Below are positions 1 to 9,375 of a stretch of 42,276 bases of DNA, piece by piece. The stretch is from Legionella tunisiensis. GTDB lineage: Bacteria; Pseudomonadota; Gammaproteobacteria; Legionellales; Legionellaceae. The stretch is taken from contig NZ_CALJ01000058.1 in assembly GCF_000308315.1 (NCBI RefSeq), positions 1 through 42,276 on the forward strand. Reading direction: 5' to 3'. The notes beneath the pieces were generated by a model. It made no database searches, was not told the DNA's origin, and saw only the letters and a list, made by a program, of their open reading frames with translations. Made by a program: the position numbers and the translations under genes. The number at the start of each line of letters is the position of its first letter. The stretch's first letter is position 1.

Positions 1-847
1 TTGGAGCACCAAAAAACCGCTTTTATCTGACAGGCAGTTTTATTGATGGTTATTGGGCCCCTAATATTACAAAATATGGTTTGCATTCAGCAAGTCATTA
101 TGAAGTGGCAGATGTTTTTGCTCAAGGCCAACTTATTAATAGGGCAGGTCCGGTTGCAGGACCTATGGCAGAAGTTAACCATAATAGTTTAACTTACTTG
201 ACTGAAGAAGATAGATTAGCAATCGCTACCTATCTAAAGACGGTTGTGAGTGAAGAGTATTTGGGGGTTGCCCCATCTGAAAGCCAGCCAACTCTGAAGC
301 GAGGGAAGCAGGTATATGTAAATTCTTGCATTATCTGCCACCAAAAAGGTGATATGAGCGCTCCAGTGATTGGTGATAGTTCAAACTGGTATATGCGCTT
401 AAAAAACAGTGGGTTAACCGGGCTTTATCGTCATGCTATTCACGGTTATAACAGCATGCCTGTCAAAGGAGCCTGTGTAACTTGTTCTGATAACGATCTT
501 TTGGCCGCAGTGGATTATATTCTTAACAAGTCACTTTCACGTTCACAGTGGCGTGATTTAGCGGCAGGCGGAGCAAAAAATATCCTTCGAATGGTAAAGA
601 AATTTATAACGAAAACTGCAGTATGTGTCATGATGCGGGCAAGCAAGGTGCACCAAAAATTGGTGATAAAGAGATATGGAAGCCATTAATTGCCCAAAAT
701 ATGGATGTCCTAATCGAGAATACTATTAAGGGTGAGTCTCATCCGAAAAATGGTGGGTGTAAACATTGCACAACCGGTGAAGTGATTGAGGCAATTAAAT
801 ATATGGTGAGTCAATCAAAAACTGAAGGGAACTATTCCCTGTGGTAA
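1..847 (+). CDS. Multi-haem c-type cytochrome (c5-like domains), 5' end outside window
   Basis: Periplasmic electron carrier, probably feeding the oxidase encoded just downstream. The frame is open from base 3, so the N-terminus lies outside. Three cytochrome domains can be recognised: the tail of one (GPMAEV, then a LTEEDRLAIATYL helix), a second with CIICH and the c5-type end MPVKGACVTC, and a third with CSMCH and SHPKNGGCKHC. The last domain carries His where the second has its axial Met. The frame breaks at the A run 575-580; one extra A restores a continuous reading into the third domain (AKKYPSNGKEIYNENC). The break is most likely a sequencing error. Family assignment is firm; the exact electron partner is inferred from position. 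Confidence 0.85.
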
Positions 848-935
848 TTGAAGCATCGCTTCTGATTTGATTATTAATTTATTTAATTATTGGCCAGGAA
901 TAACACCTGGCTATTTTAAAGAGGTGAGGACGGGG

Positions 936-2141
936 ATGCTAAACAGGTTTAAGGTAAGCAAGGTGCTTGCCGCCTTGATGGGACTGGTCATAAGCCAGAC
1001 CGCAATGGCTGCAGCGGATAAATGGCAGCTGAATATGTATAAAGGAGTGACTCCTTTAAGTAATGACATGTACGATTTACATATGATTGCTATGGTAATT
1101 TGTGGCATCATTGGTATCGTGGTGTTTGGGGTCATGATTTACTCGCTAATCCACCACCGTAAATCGAAAGGTTATGTAGCGGCTACTTTCCATGACAATA
1201 CTCGTTTGGAAATCGTTTGGTCGATAATTCCTTTTCTGATTCTTGTTGGTCTTGCTATTCCTGCTACTAAAGTCCTGATGAGGATGGATGATACCGCTGA
1301 ATCGGATGTCACTGTCAAAATTGTTGGTTACCAATGGAAGTGGCAATATCAATATCTTGATCAAGGTATTAGCTATTTCAGTAATTTGTCGACTCCTTAC
1401 GAGCAAATCCAGAATAAAGAGAAGAAAGGACAATGGTATTTGTTGGAGGTGGATAAACCTCTGGTTTTACCCGTTAATAGAAAAATTCGTTTTCTAGTGA
1501 CTTCCAACGATGTGATTCATTCCTGGTGGGTTCCTGAACTTGGCGTAAAACGCGATGCTATGCCAGGATTCATGCATGAAGCGTGGGCCAGAATAGAAAA
1601 CCCCGGGGTTTATCGTGGTCAATGTGCGGAATTATGCGGTATTAACCATGGTTTTATGCCTATTGTTGTACAAGCAGTGAGTGATGAAGAATTCAACAAA
1701 TGGGTTGCTGAGCAGGTTAAAGTCAAGGACGAGTATGCTGCTACCGTTGCTCAACCTGCAGACCAATCGAAAATGACTCGTGCAGAACTGATGAGTCTGG
1801 GTAAACAAAAATACGATCTCATTTGCGCGGCCTGCCACCAAGCGGATGGTAAAGGGATAGCACCGATGTATCCCGCGCTTAAAGGCAGCTCAGTCTCCGT
1901 AGGAAAGCCGATTTCACGTCATATTGAACTGGTTCTGCATGGCGTACCCGGCTCTGCTATGCAAGCGTATAAAGATCAGTTAAGCGATGCTGAAATTGCT
2001 GCAATTATTACTTATGAGCGTAATGCTTGGGGAAATAATACTAACGATGAAATTCAGCCTGCAGATGTAGCAAAAGTACGTCAGGGCGATAATCAACAAC
2101 CTAAAATGGTGAAGAAGGCTCAAGCTGGAGGTTTGCGATGA
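936..2141 (+). CDS. coxB: Cytochrome c oxidase subunit II with fused C-terminal cytochrome c domain
   Basis: Carries the binuclear CuA centre that accepts electrons for the haem-copper oxidase. I start at ATG 936, preceded by GAGGTGAGG at 921-929; this gives a typical signal peptide (MLNRFKVSKVLAALMGL...AMAAA), unlike the longer frame from 867. Two membrane helices follow, then the cupredoxin domain with GQCAELCGINHGFM (C230, C234, H238, M241). A C-terminal cytochrome c domain has CAACH at residues 297-301, which makes this a caa3-type subunit. It is 401 aa and the frame is intact. The stop overlaps the coxA start as ATGA, so the two are translationally coupled. Confidence 0.95.
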   Translation: MLNRFKVSKVLAALMGLVISQTAMAAADKWQLNMYKGVTPLSNDMYDLHMIAMVICGIIGIVVFGVMIYSLIHHRKSKGYVAATFHDNTRLEIVWSIIPFLILVGLAIPATKVLMRMDDTAESDVTVKIVGYQWKWQYQYLDQGISYFSNLSTPYEQIQNKEKKGQWYLLEVDKPLVLPVNRKIRFLVTSNDVIHSWWVPELGVKRDAMPGFMHEAWARIENPGVYRGQCAELCGINHGFMPIVVQAVSDEEFNKWVAEQVKVKDEYAATVAQPADQSKMTRAELMSLGKQKYDLICAACHQADGKGIAPMYPALKGSSVSVGKPISRHIELVLHGVPGSAMQAYKDQLSDAEIAAIITYERNAWGNNTNDEIQPADVAKVRQGDNQQPKMVKKAQAGGLR

Positions 2142-3738
2142 GTGATATACTAACGCATGATATTGGTCATGAAGAACATCATGGTCCAGAGCAAGGTAAA
2201 GGAATAAGCGGTTTTGTAAAGCGATGGCTGTTTACGACAAACCACAAAGACATTGGTTCCCTTTATCTTTGGTTGGCTTTGATCAGTTTTTTATTGCTGG
2301 ATCCATGGCGTTAATCATACGTGCCGAACTTTTTCAGCCAGGACATCGATTTGTCGACCCTAACTTTTTTAATCAAATGACTACACTCCATGGCCTGATC
2401 ATGCTTTTTGGGGTGGTTATGCCTGCCTTTACCGGGATGGCTAACTGGCAAATTCCTATGATGATAGGTGCGCCTGACATGGCTTTGCCCCGTCTGAATA
2501 ACTGGAGTTTCTGGATATTACCCTTTGCTTTTGCACTCCTGGGATCAACGATGTTTCATGCCGGCGGTGGTCCTAACTTTGGGTGGACTATGTATGCGCC
2601 ATTGTCGACCAAGTACGCGCCGCCGAGTACCGATTTTATGATTTTCTCCATTCATATGATGGGACTTTCATCCATTATGGGTTCAATCAATATTATCGCT
2701 ACAATTCTGAACATGCGTGCTCCTGGCATGACTTTAATGAAAATGCCAATGTTCGTATGGACATGGTTAATTACCGCTTTCTTGTTAATTGCTATTATGC
2801 CGGTATTAGCAGGCGCTGTAACAATGATGCTTGCCGATAGGCATTTTGGCACCAGCTTTTTCGAAGCGGCTGGCGGTGGAGATCCCATTCTATTCCAACA
2901 CATATTCTGGTTTTTTGGTCATCCAGAAGTTTATGTTCTTGTTCTCCCTGCTTTTGGTGTTATTTCAGAAATTATCCCTACTTTTAGCCGTAAACCGCTT
3001 TTTGGTTACCATTTCATGGTTTATGCGACTGCTAGTATTGCGATACTATCGTTCGTTGTCTGGGTACATCATATGTTTACCACTGGTGTTCCGTTAGGCG
3101 CGGAATTGTTTTTTATGTATACGACAATGCTGATTGCGGTGCCGACTGGTATTAAAGTTTTCAACTGGGTAAGCACGATGTTCAAAGGGTCAATGACTTT
3201 TGAAACCCCGATGCTTTTTGCCATTGCCTTTGTTTTTCTCTTTACCATCGGTGGTTTTACCGGTTTGATGTTAGCCTTGGTACCAGCTGATTTCCAATAC
3301 CAGGATACTTATTTTGTGGTTGGTCATTTCCACTACGTTTTGGTACCAGGGGTCATATTCGCTCTGCTAGGGGCAACCTATTATTGGTTACCAAAGTGGA
3401 CTGGACATATGTATAGTGAGCGTTTGGGTAAATGGCATTTCTGGCTGTCTGTCATTTCAGTGAATATTGCATTCTTCCCTATGCATTTCTTAGGATTGGC
3501 TGGTATGCCAAGACGAATTCCCGATTACGCATTACAATTTGCTAATTTCAATATGATTTCCACAATTGGTGCGTTTATTTTTGGCTTTTCACAGTTACTA
3601 TTTTTATACAACGTGATAAGAACAGTGCGCGGTGGTAAGAAAGTAGATGCTCGGGTTTGGGATGGTGCGCATGGCCTGGAATGGACTCTACCCTCCCCCC
3701 CACCATACCACAGCTTTACTACGCCGCCTGAAATTTGA
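2138..3738 (+). CDS. coxA: Cytochrome c oxidase subunit I (one frameshift)
   Basis: Catalytic haem-copper subunit: haem a, haem a3 and CuB, proton pumping. The true start is ATG 2138, overlapping the coxB stop; the N-terminus runs MSDILTHDIGHEEHH and then WLFTTNHKDIGSLYLW, the usual subunit I opening. The frame breaks in the T run 2287-2292; seven Ts instead of six joins SLYLWLALISF to FIAGSMALIIRAELFQPG. Visible ligands and motifs are HGLIMLF (haem a), HPEVYVLVLP with the His-Tyr cross-link pair near residue 262, the HH pair in WVHHMFTTG, and GHFHYVLVPG. About 534 aa. The break is almost certainly a sequencing error in an essential respiratory gene. Confidence 0.94.
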
Positions 3739-3767
3739 TGAGAAAGAAGTAAAGGTGGTGAAATTTA

Positions 3768-4307
3768 ATGGCTGAGAAAGGTCATGCAAAATTGGTAATT
3801 AGCCTTGCAGTGGTTGTTATCGGCATGTTTGCTTTTGGTTTTGCATTAGTGCCCATTTACAATAGTTTATGTAAAGTGTTGGGAATCAATGGAAAAACAA
3901 ATACCGAAGCAGTTGCTTATGATGAAAAGCGGGCAAAAATCGCGCATGAAAGAGAGGTCGTTGTGGAATTCGTAGCGACAAATAATAGCTCTGTGCCCTG
4001 GGCATTTTATCCTAAGGTCCAGAAGTTAAGAGTGCACCCAGGCGAAATTGCCAAACTTGCTTTTTATGCAGAAAATAAGACAAACCATCGCATGACAGTG
4101 CAAGCAATTCCCAGCGTCACGCCAGGAATTGCAGCTAAATACCTAAAAAAGACGGAATGTTTTTGTTTTACGCAACAAACCTTGAATGGGCATGAAGCGA
4201 TGGATATGCCTTTATTATTTCATCTGGATACAGATTTACCGGCGAATGTTAAGACAGTTACTCTGTCCTATACTTTGTTCGATGTAACTAATAAAGTGCT
4301 CAACTAA
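3768..4307 (+). CDS. ctaG: Cytochrome c oxidase assembly protein CtaG/Cox11
   Basis: Membrane-anchored copper chaperone that delivers Cu to the CuB site of subunit I. It has a short cytoplasmic N-terminus and one membrane helix (residues about 8-32), and then the periplasmic immunoglobulin-like domain. The copper motif CFCF lies in TECFCFTQQTL, followed by the conserved MPLLFHLD segment. At 179 aa it is normal for the family and the frame is intact. It sits 29 bases behind coxA and before coxC, the usual order in gamma-proteobacteria. Confidence 0.95.
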   Translation: MAEKGHAKLVISLAVVVIGMFAFGFALVPIYNSLCKVLGINGKTNTEAVAYDEKRAKIAHEREVVVEFVATNNSSVPWAFYPKVQKLRVHPGEIAKLAFYAENKTNHRMTVQAIPSVTPGIAAKYLKKTECFCFTQQTLNGHEAMDMPLLFHLDTDLPANVKTVTLSYTLFDVTNKVLN

Positions 4308-4310
4308 CAT

Positions 4311-4405
4311 GAGTTCGATATAAAAACAGAGCTTATTTTTTATATCGCTAAACGAACGTTATCCCGTAAAATGCGCAGCATTTATATGGGATCCAGTATC
4401 TATAG
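4311..4405 (+). repeat. Structured dispersed intergenic repeat, copy 1
   Basis: It lies between ctaG and coxC and matches an inverted copy at 21085-21172. It folds as two hairpins. Hairpin A (4313-4357) has outer arms GTTCG/CGAAC and an inner ATATAAAAA/TTTTTATAT stem. Hairpin B (4361-4392) has ATCCC/GGGAT and AAATGC/GCATTT with a three-base GCA loop. It ends in ATCCAGTAT. The stems are kept between the copies while loop bases vary. It resembles the short REP/MITE-type palindromic elements of bacterial intergenic regions; I cannot name the family. Confidence 0.75.
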
Positions 4406-4495
4406 TCCAGTTCGTTTTAATAGCGGATTTACGTTAACTAAGCATTGTAAGTGCAGTTGCACTAGCAATATAGATAGACAGGAGAAAAATATACA

Positions 4496-5364
4496 ATGGG
4501 AGCACATGGCACATATTACGTACCTAAACCCAGTCATTGGCCATTAGTGGGCTCAATTGGTTTGACGACAACCCTGGTTGGCGCTGCCTCTTGGCTGCAT
4601 CACGATTGGTACGGTCCTTATATTTTTACTCTTGGCCTAGGGATTTTAGTGTTTATGATGTTTGGCTGGTTTGGCCAAGTTATTTACGAGAATGAAAAGG
4701 GCTTATACGATTTACAGGTTGACCGTTCATTTCGTTGGGGAATGAGCTGGTTTATTTTTCCGAAGTTTGCTTCTTTGGCGCTTTCTTTGGGGCTCTCTTT
4801 TTCACGCGCTATTGGTCAGTCCCTCTCTTGGGTGGAGATATCCATCCCATTACCCATATCACACTTTGGTCTGATTTTCAGGCGACTTGGCCCTTGCTGA
4901 CTAATCCGAACAATCAAATCTTTGTCGGCGCTAACGAGGCAATGGGTGCTTGGGGTTTGGCTGCTATAAACACACTTATTTTATTGACATCGGGTGCCAC
5001 GATAACTTGGGCTCATTGGGCTTTGAAACTAAATAAACGCAAACAACTCATCGTAGGTATGATCTGTACTATTGCACTGGGTGTCCTTTTCCTAACGCTA
5101 CAATCTTATGAATACCATGAAGCCTATACAGAAATGAATCTAACGCTCGATGCCGGAATTTATGGTACGACTTTCTTTATGCTGACAGGATTTCACGGTT
5201 TGCATGTTACCATCGGGACAATCATGCTGATTGTTATTCTAATGCGTTGCATTCGTGGTCATTTTACGCCGGAGCGCCATTTTGCGTTTGAGGCCGCTGC
5301 CTGGTACTGGCACTTTGTTGATGTGGTTTGGCTATTCCTGTTTATTTTTGTTTACTGGCTCTAA
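4496..5364 (+). CDS. coxC: Cytochrome c oxidase subunit III (one frameshift)
   Basis: Third core subunit of the oxidase, a membrane protein that stabilises the catalytic core. It begins MGAHGTYYVPKPSHWP, with AGGAG about 12 bases upstream. The frame breaks in the T run 4755-4759; one more T joins RWGMSWFIF to SEVCFFGAFFGALFFTRYW. Later hallmarks are TLQSYEYHEA, FHGLHVTIG and the last helix with AAAWYWHFVDVVWLFLFIFVYW. The repaired length is 289 aa. It is the last gene of the oxidase cluster and is followed closely by a strong terminator. Confidence 0.94.
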
Positions 5365-5370
5365 ACGAGA

Positions 5371-5450
5371 GCTGGTTAGTCAAAGCCATAGGCGAAGCTA
5401 GTAGTGGGCCCTTGATTACGACCCTACGCTAGCTTTGGACCAGTTTTTTT
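5371..5450 (+). terminator. Rho-independent terminator after coxC
   Basis: A nested stem-loop: the outer arm CTGGTTAGTCAAAGC pairs with GCTTTGGACCAG, and the inner arm AAGCTAGTAGTGGG pairs with CCCTACGCTAGCTT. It is followed by seven Ts at 5444-5450. It starts seven bases after the coxC stop. The leftward gene 5424-6637 ends inside the structure. Confidence 0.85.
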
Positions 5451-6637
5451 GAGTGTTGCCGTTGGTTTTAGGCTTGCTAAATAGGAAACGCTAAGGTCAA
5501 AATCGGGGTGGGCTTCAATTAAAAAAGCACCGCAAACGTGATTATCTTTCCCTACGGGTATGCGTACATCTTTTTCTATGAGGGGCTCCCTAAGAACTGG
5601 TGAAAATTGTCAATCATAATGATAGTTTGCGCACCTTGAAGCTGAGATACTCCAGGATAACCCTCAAATTGCTCGGCATGAGTGTTTCCCATAAGGGCCA
5701 GCCATTTCTTGGTTCTACCAGCTATTAACTCTTGCTCGACGATGCTATTCGCTTTGAAGTTAAATACTCTAATTCGCTGAGGGGTGTCTTCTTGCACTGA
5801 GTCAATGCCTACTTTCTGCATTGCATAAGATAAACTGGTATTCAATCCTACAATGCGAATACCCGCCTTTTTTACAGCAATAACCAAGTTAGTGAAAGTG
5901 TATTTTACCTCTGCGGGGTTAATGCCATTTTTTCTTAAAAATTGTTGTTGGGAGTTAAAGAGATGTCCTCTATCTAAGGTATTCAAATAGTCTTGCAATA
6001 AAGGAGACATATCAGCGTCAGGGGGGCTTTGCATATAATTATCCAGTTCAATTTGCATGGTGTCATTAAAAATATGCTCTAAAAAGAGAGTGTCGTATCC
6101 TTCAGCTTTGAAATGGTGGAGGTTTTTAATAATGAATTTTTTTGAGCAGATGTATTCGTGAGCTTCTGATATCACAAGGTTATTTTTCCAGAGCTCGCTA
6201 AAATGCATTACTTTAGAGCGTGATTTAGTAGCACAGTTACTAGTGTTATTGTTAGTACTATCATCAGTACTGAAAAAAGATAATGATTTTGCTTCGAGCT
6301 CTTTTTTTTGCATGGCTTGCAAGTGTCGAGAAGCAAGTGTTTGATAATGAGAAAGTTCATGCAGCCAGGGAAATTGTTTTTGCAGTTTATCGAATATTGC
6401 TAGTAAGTGGTAATCGTCTGGAGAAAAGCCAACAATATCAATGCGCATTAGCTCATTATCATACTCAATATGCCCAGGTAAAGCGGTTAGTATTTCCTCT
6501 TTAAATTTTTGATATCGCTTCTGGTATTTTTCCTTGATTACTAATTCTCTAACATCGTCTTTACGGTGGTCGAACCCAAAGGCAGTTTTCCAGTTATAGA
6601 ATTTTCCACTAGGATGAATGCTGTAAACAGGAGCCAT
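5424..6637 (-). CDS. Tiki/ChaN-superfamily-like protein, candidate secreted effector (one frameshift)
   Basis: Unknown function. The first 150 residues are charged and helical (KEKYQKRYQKFKEEI). From about residue 155 comes VISEAHEY (157-162), SKKFIIKNLHHFKAEGYDTLFLEH (read from 165), and later ALMGNTHAEQF around 314-323. An acidic-x-His motif after one strand, a LFLEH strand and a second GNTH motif are what I would expect of the Tiki/EreA/ChaN superfamily, also found in some protein toxins; this is inference from motif shape. The frame breaks at CCC 5588-5590. Four bases instead of three extend the protein through LGEPLIEKDVRIPVGKDNHV and AHPDFDLSVSYL to a stop at 5424, about 404 aa in all. 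No signal peptide is seen. Confidence 0.6.
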
Positions 6638-6772
6638 AGCAATACATCACTTATGCACGACTTAAAATAAGTATAGTTCAAGCAGATAGTAAAAATATTA
6701 TTCTGTATGGTCGACATGGATAATTGAATTTGCTCTAAAACCCATACACCTGTTCGTGAAGAATGAGGCTCA

Positions 6773-7045
6773 TTACAACTTTGTATTAATTAGTAGGCCG
6801 GGTTGAAATTGAATAGAGTTAATTGTTAGGGTGTAAGTAAAGCGATAACGATGAAAGTTGATATTAGTAATGATTGCTTCACCACGAAAAAAGTCAGCGT
6901 TAAAAACGACTGGACTTTCCTTATCAAGGTAATCAGTGCTGGTCAATTGCATCTCCTCTTCCCTGAGCTCAACTAACCAACAGGATGCCTGGGCGTGTCC
7001 GCATTTTAATTTAACGGCAACTGGTTGCATGGGCTGGATTTGCAT
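6773..7045 (-). CDS. Small conserved-looking protein of unknown function (90 aa)
   Basis: Begins MQIQPMQPVAVKLKCGHAQ and has alternating hydrophobic and charged stretches that suggest a small beta-barrel. The length and layout recall single PilZ-type domains, but I see neither the RxxxR nor the DxSxxG motif, so I do not assign it. It lies 55 bases downstream of parB on the same strand and could be the last gene of that operon. The frame is intact and the protein has no signal peptide or membrane segment. Confidence 0.6.
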   Translation of the reverse strand: MQIQPMQPVAVKLKCGHAQASCWLVELREEEMQLTSTDYLDKESPVVFNADFFRGEAIITNINFHRYRFTYTLTINSIQFQPGLLINTKL

Positions 7046-7100
7046 AGCACTTCTCCGCTATATGACTTAATGTCGGCAGAGAAGATAAAAACTTGAGCAA

Positions 7101-7964
7101 TTAATTTATTAATTGTTTAATAACAGCTTGTAAATTTGGCAAGGTATCATAATGGATGATTAGGGTTCCTTTACCTGCTTTGCCTGGTTTGATTTTAACT
7201 TTGGTTTTCAACTGCTGAGTCAGTGCCTCAACTTGCTCCTGGATTAGAGGCGTAATTTCTCCTTTCACACTCGTTTCAGGTTTACCATTCTTAACACGAG
7301 TGACGAGTTTTTCTGTTTCCCTGACAGATAAATTTTTAGCAACTACTAATTGGGCTACTTGGCTTTGCTGTTCATCACTGAGCATTAGTAAGGCGCGGGC
7401 ATGTCCCATATCCAAATCGCCATGCTCCAAAAATTGTTTTACTTCCGTATTCAAACTCAATAAGCGTAGATAGTTACTAACAGCTGTTCGGGATTTACCT
7501 AATAGTTCGGCAACTTGTTGGTGAGTTAAATCAAATTCATCCGTGAGGCGATGCATGGCGCGAGCTTGATCCATAGCATTTAGATCTTCGCGTTGCAAAT
7601 TTTCTACTAAAGCCATAGCCATGGCAGTTTCATCATCTACTTGACGTAAGACAACAGGCACTTCAGTCAACCCGATTAATTGGCAGGCACGCCATCGCCG
7701 TTCGCCTGCGATGATTTCATACCGTCCAGTGGCAATTTCACGAACTACTAATGGTTGTAGCAAGCCTTGCTGCTTGATTGATGCAGTCAACTCGGCCAAA
7801 GGAGCTTCTTCAATTTCTGCGCGCGGTTGATATTTACCAGGTTGTAAACTATCTATGGCCAGACTTAAGCGCTCGGTTGTTGTTTTTTCATTAAGCAAAC
7901 TCACCGTAGAATTACCTAATAAGGCAGATAAATTACGTCCTAAACTACTGCGTTTTGTTGTCAT
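7101..7964 (-). CDS. parB: Chromosome partitioning protein ParB (Spo0J/Noc family)
   Basis: CTP-dependent DNA clamp that loads at parS centromere sites and works with ParA to segregate the chromosome origin. 287 aa. It starts MTTKRSSLGRNLSALLG, then IDSLQPGKYQPR, the nuclease-like/CTPase region with ELTASIKQQGLLQPLVVR and EIIAGERRWRA (GERR box), the helix-turn-helix LTHQQVAELLGKSRTAVSNYLRLL (read from about residue 150), and a C-terminal dimerisation domain. It is 11 bases behind parA. I found no parS palindrome (TGTTTCACGTGAAACA type) in this window. Confidence 0.95.
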   Translation of the reverse strand: MTTKRSSLGRNLSALLGNSTVSLLNEKTTTERLSLAIDSLQPGKYQPRAEIEEAPLAELTASIKQQGLLQPLVVREIATGRYEIIAGERRWRACQLIGLTEVPVVLRQVDDETAMAMALVENLQREDLNAMDQARAMHRLTDEFDLTHQQVAELLGKSRTAVSNYLRLLSLNTEVKQFLEHGDLDMGHARALLMLSDEQQSQVAQLVVAKNLSVRETEKLVTRVKNGKPETSVKGEITPLIQEQVEALTQQLKTKVKIKPGKAGKGTLIIHYDTLPNLQAVIKQLIN

Positions 7965-7975
7965 AATTACCTCGA

Positions 7976-8746
7976 TTAAACGGCTACGGTCTGCTTACTA
8001 ATAACTTCAGCAGCTAATACCATATAAGCGGCTGCGCCTGGTGATGATTTGTCGTAGTGCAACGCTGGTAAACCATGACTGGGTGCTTCAGCAAGACGTA
8101 CGTTTCGCGGAACTACCGTTCTGTACACTTTATTATGAAAATGTTCTAACAATTGTTTTGATACGTCGGAGCACAAGCGATTACGTGCATCATACATAGT
8201 ACGTAGAACGCCTTCAATGTGCAGCCGTGGGTTTACCGAGGCCTTAATTTGTTCAATAGTTGACACCAAGGCAGCTAAACCTTCGAGCGCATAATATTCA
8301 CATTGCATCGGAATTAACACTGAATCGGCGGCCACTAATGCATTGATAGTGAGCGTATTTAATGCCGGGGGGCAGTCTATTAGGATAAAGTCATAGGCGC
8401 TTTGTATGGATTGTAATGCCTTAAATAGGAAGGTTTCACGATGATTTCTTTCCATCAGGCTAACTTCGGCAACAGTCAAATCACCATTGGCAGGTATTAA
8501 ATCAAAACCACAGCCTGTGGTTAAACAAGCTTGCTCGGCGAGACAATCACGTAGCAAAACATCATTCGAAGTATGTACCAAAGTGCTTTTATCAACGCCC
8601 GAACCCATCGTTGCATTACCCTGGGGATCCAAATCAATCAGTAAAACCTGCCGGCGATTCGCAGCGATCGAGGTTGCTAGATTAATTGCTGTCGTGGTTT
8701 TTCCCACGCCCCCCTTTTGATTGGCAATGGCTATGACTTTTGCCAT
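7976..8746 (-). CDS. parA: Chromosome partitioning ATPase ParA (Soj)
   Basis: Deviant Walker A ATPase that binds DNA non-specifically and is driven by ParB to move origins. 256 aa. The Walker motif KGGVGKTT lies near residues 11-18 with the signature Lys early in it; Walker A' is LIDLDPQGNAT, and the Walker B-like strand is DFILIDCPPALN. It is two bases behind rsmG and 11 bases ahead of parB, giving the classic mnmG-rsmG-parA-parB order. The frame is intact. Confidence 0.96.
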   Translation of the reverse strand: MAKVIAIANQKGGVGKTTTAINLATSIAANRRQVLLIDLDPQGNATMGSGVDKSTLVHTSNDVLLRDCLAEQACLTTGCGFDLIPANGDLTVAEVSLMERNHRETFLFKALQSIQSAYDFILIDCPPALNTLTINALVAADSVLIPMQCEYYALEGLAALVSTIEQIKASVNPRLHIEGVLRTMYDARNRLCSDVSKQLLEHFHNKVYRTVVPRNVRLAEAPSHGLPALHYDKSSPGAAAYMVLAAEVISKQTVAV

Positions 8747-8748
8747 GG

Positions 8749-9375
8749 TTATTCCTTGATTGCATTTTCAATAATGACGCAGCAACGCTTACCATCTAGA
8801 CCGGGTACAGTATAGGACTGGACTTGATAGGGTAGGTTGATGCTCGCTAGCTCGGTTTCAGGATAGCGTCCTTTCATGGCAAGCCAGATACCATTTGCCT
8901 CAACAAGATGGTTAGTCCATTTTAACATTTGCGCCAGATCGCTGAAGGCCCGACTTGTTACTGTATCAAAACCGAGTGATGGGTGGTAGTTTTCTACGCG
9001 AGTTTGTACGATTTCAATATTATCTATTGCCAGAGCACGTTTTACTTCTTGCAGAAATCGTATTTTTTTGCCATTACTGTCTAGTAAAACGACTTGTAAG
9101 GTTGGTTGTATCAATGCTAGTGGGAGACCAGGTAGCCCGGCTCCGCTACCTACATCCAGCAAACGCTTGCCACGAATCCATGGTGCGATAGCCAAGCTGT
9201 CGAGCAGGTGACGAGTAACCATAATATCCATATCTCTAATAGCGGTTAAATTATAACTTCGATTCCATTTATGCAGTAACGATAAATAGCGCAACAGCGG
9301 TGCAGTCGCTGTTGTTACACCAAGTTGTTCTAGGCCTTTATTGAGAATTAAAGCCAGCTCTGACGGGTCACTCAT
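8749..9375 (-). CDS. rsmG: 16S rRNA (guanine527-N7)-methyltransferase RsmG
   Basis: Methylates N7 of G527 in 16S rRNA using S-adenosylmethionine. 208 aa. The SAM-binding motif is [17 protein letters not shown]; before it are [11 protein letters not shown] and the RHLLDSLAI segment typical of GidB. The start overlaps the mnmG stop (ATGA on the minus strand), so translation is coupled. The frame is intact. Confidence 0.95.
   Translation of the reverse strand: MSDPSELALILNKGLEQLGVTTATAPLLRYLSLLHKWNRSYNLTAIRDMDIMVTRHLLDSLAIAPWIRGKRLLDVGSGAGLPGLPLALIQPTLQVVLLDSNGKKIRFLQEVKRALAIDNIEIVQTRVENYHPSLGFDTVTSRAFSDLAQMLKWTNHLVEANGIWLAMKGRYPETELASINLPYQVQSYTVPGLDGKRCCVIIENAIKE

Noticed and set aside
2224-3738. 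coxA beginning at 2224
   Set aside because: That start uses the wrong frame for the first codons; the family N-terminus is encoded from 2138 with a single run error between.
4408-4495. Small gene between ctaG and coxC
   Set aside because: No open frame with a start and ribosome site; the stretch holds the repeat and the leader of coxC.
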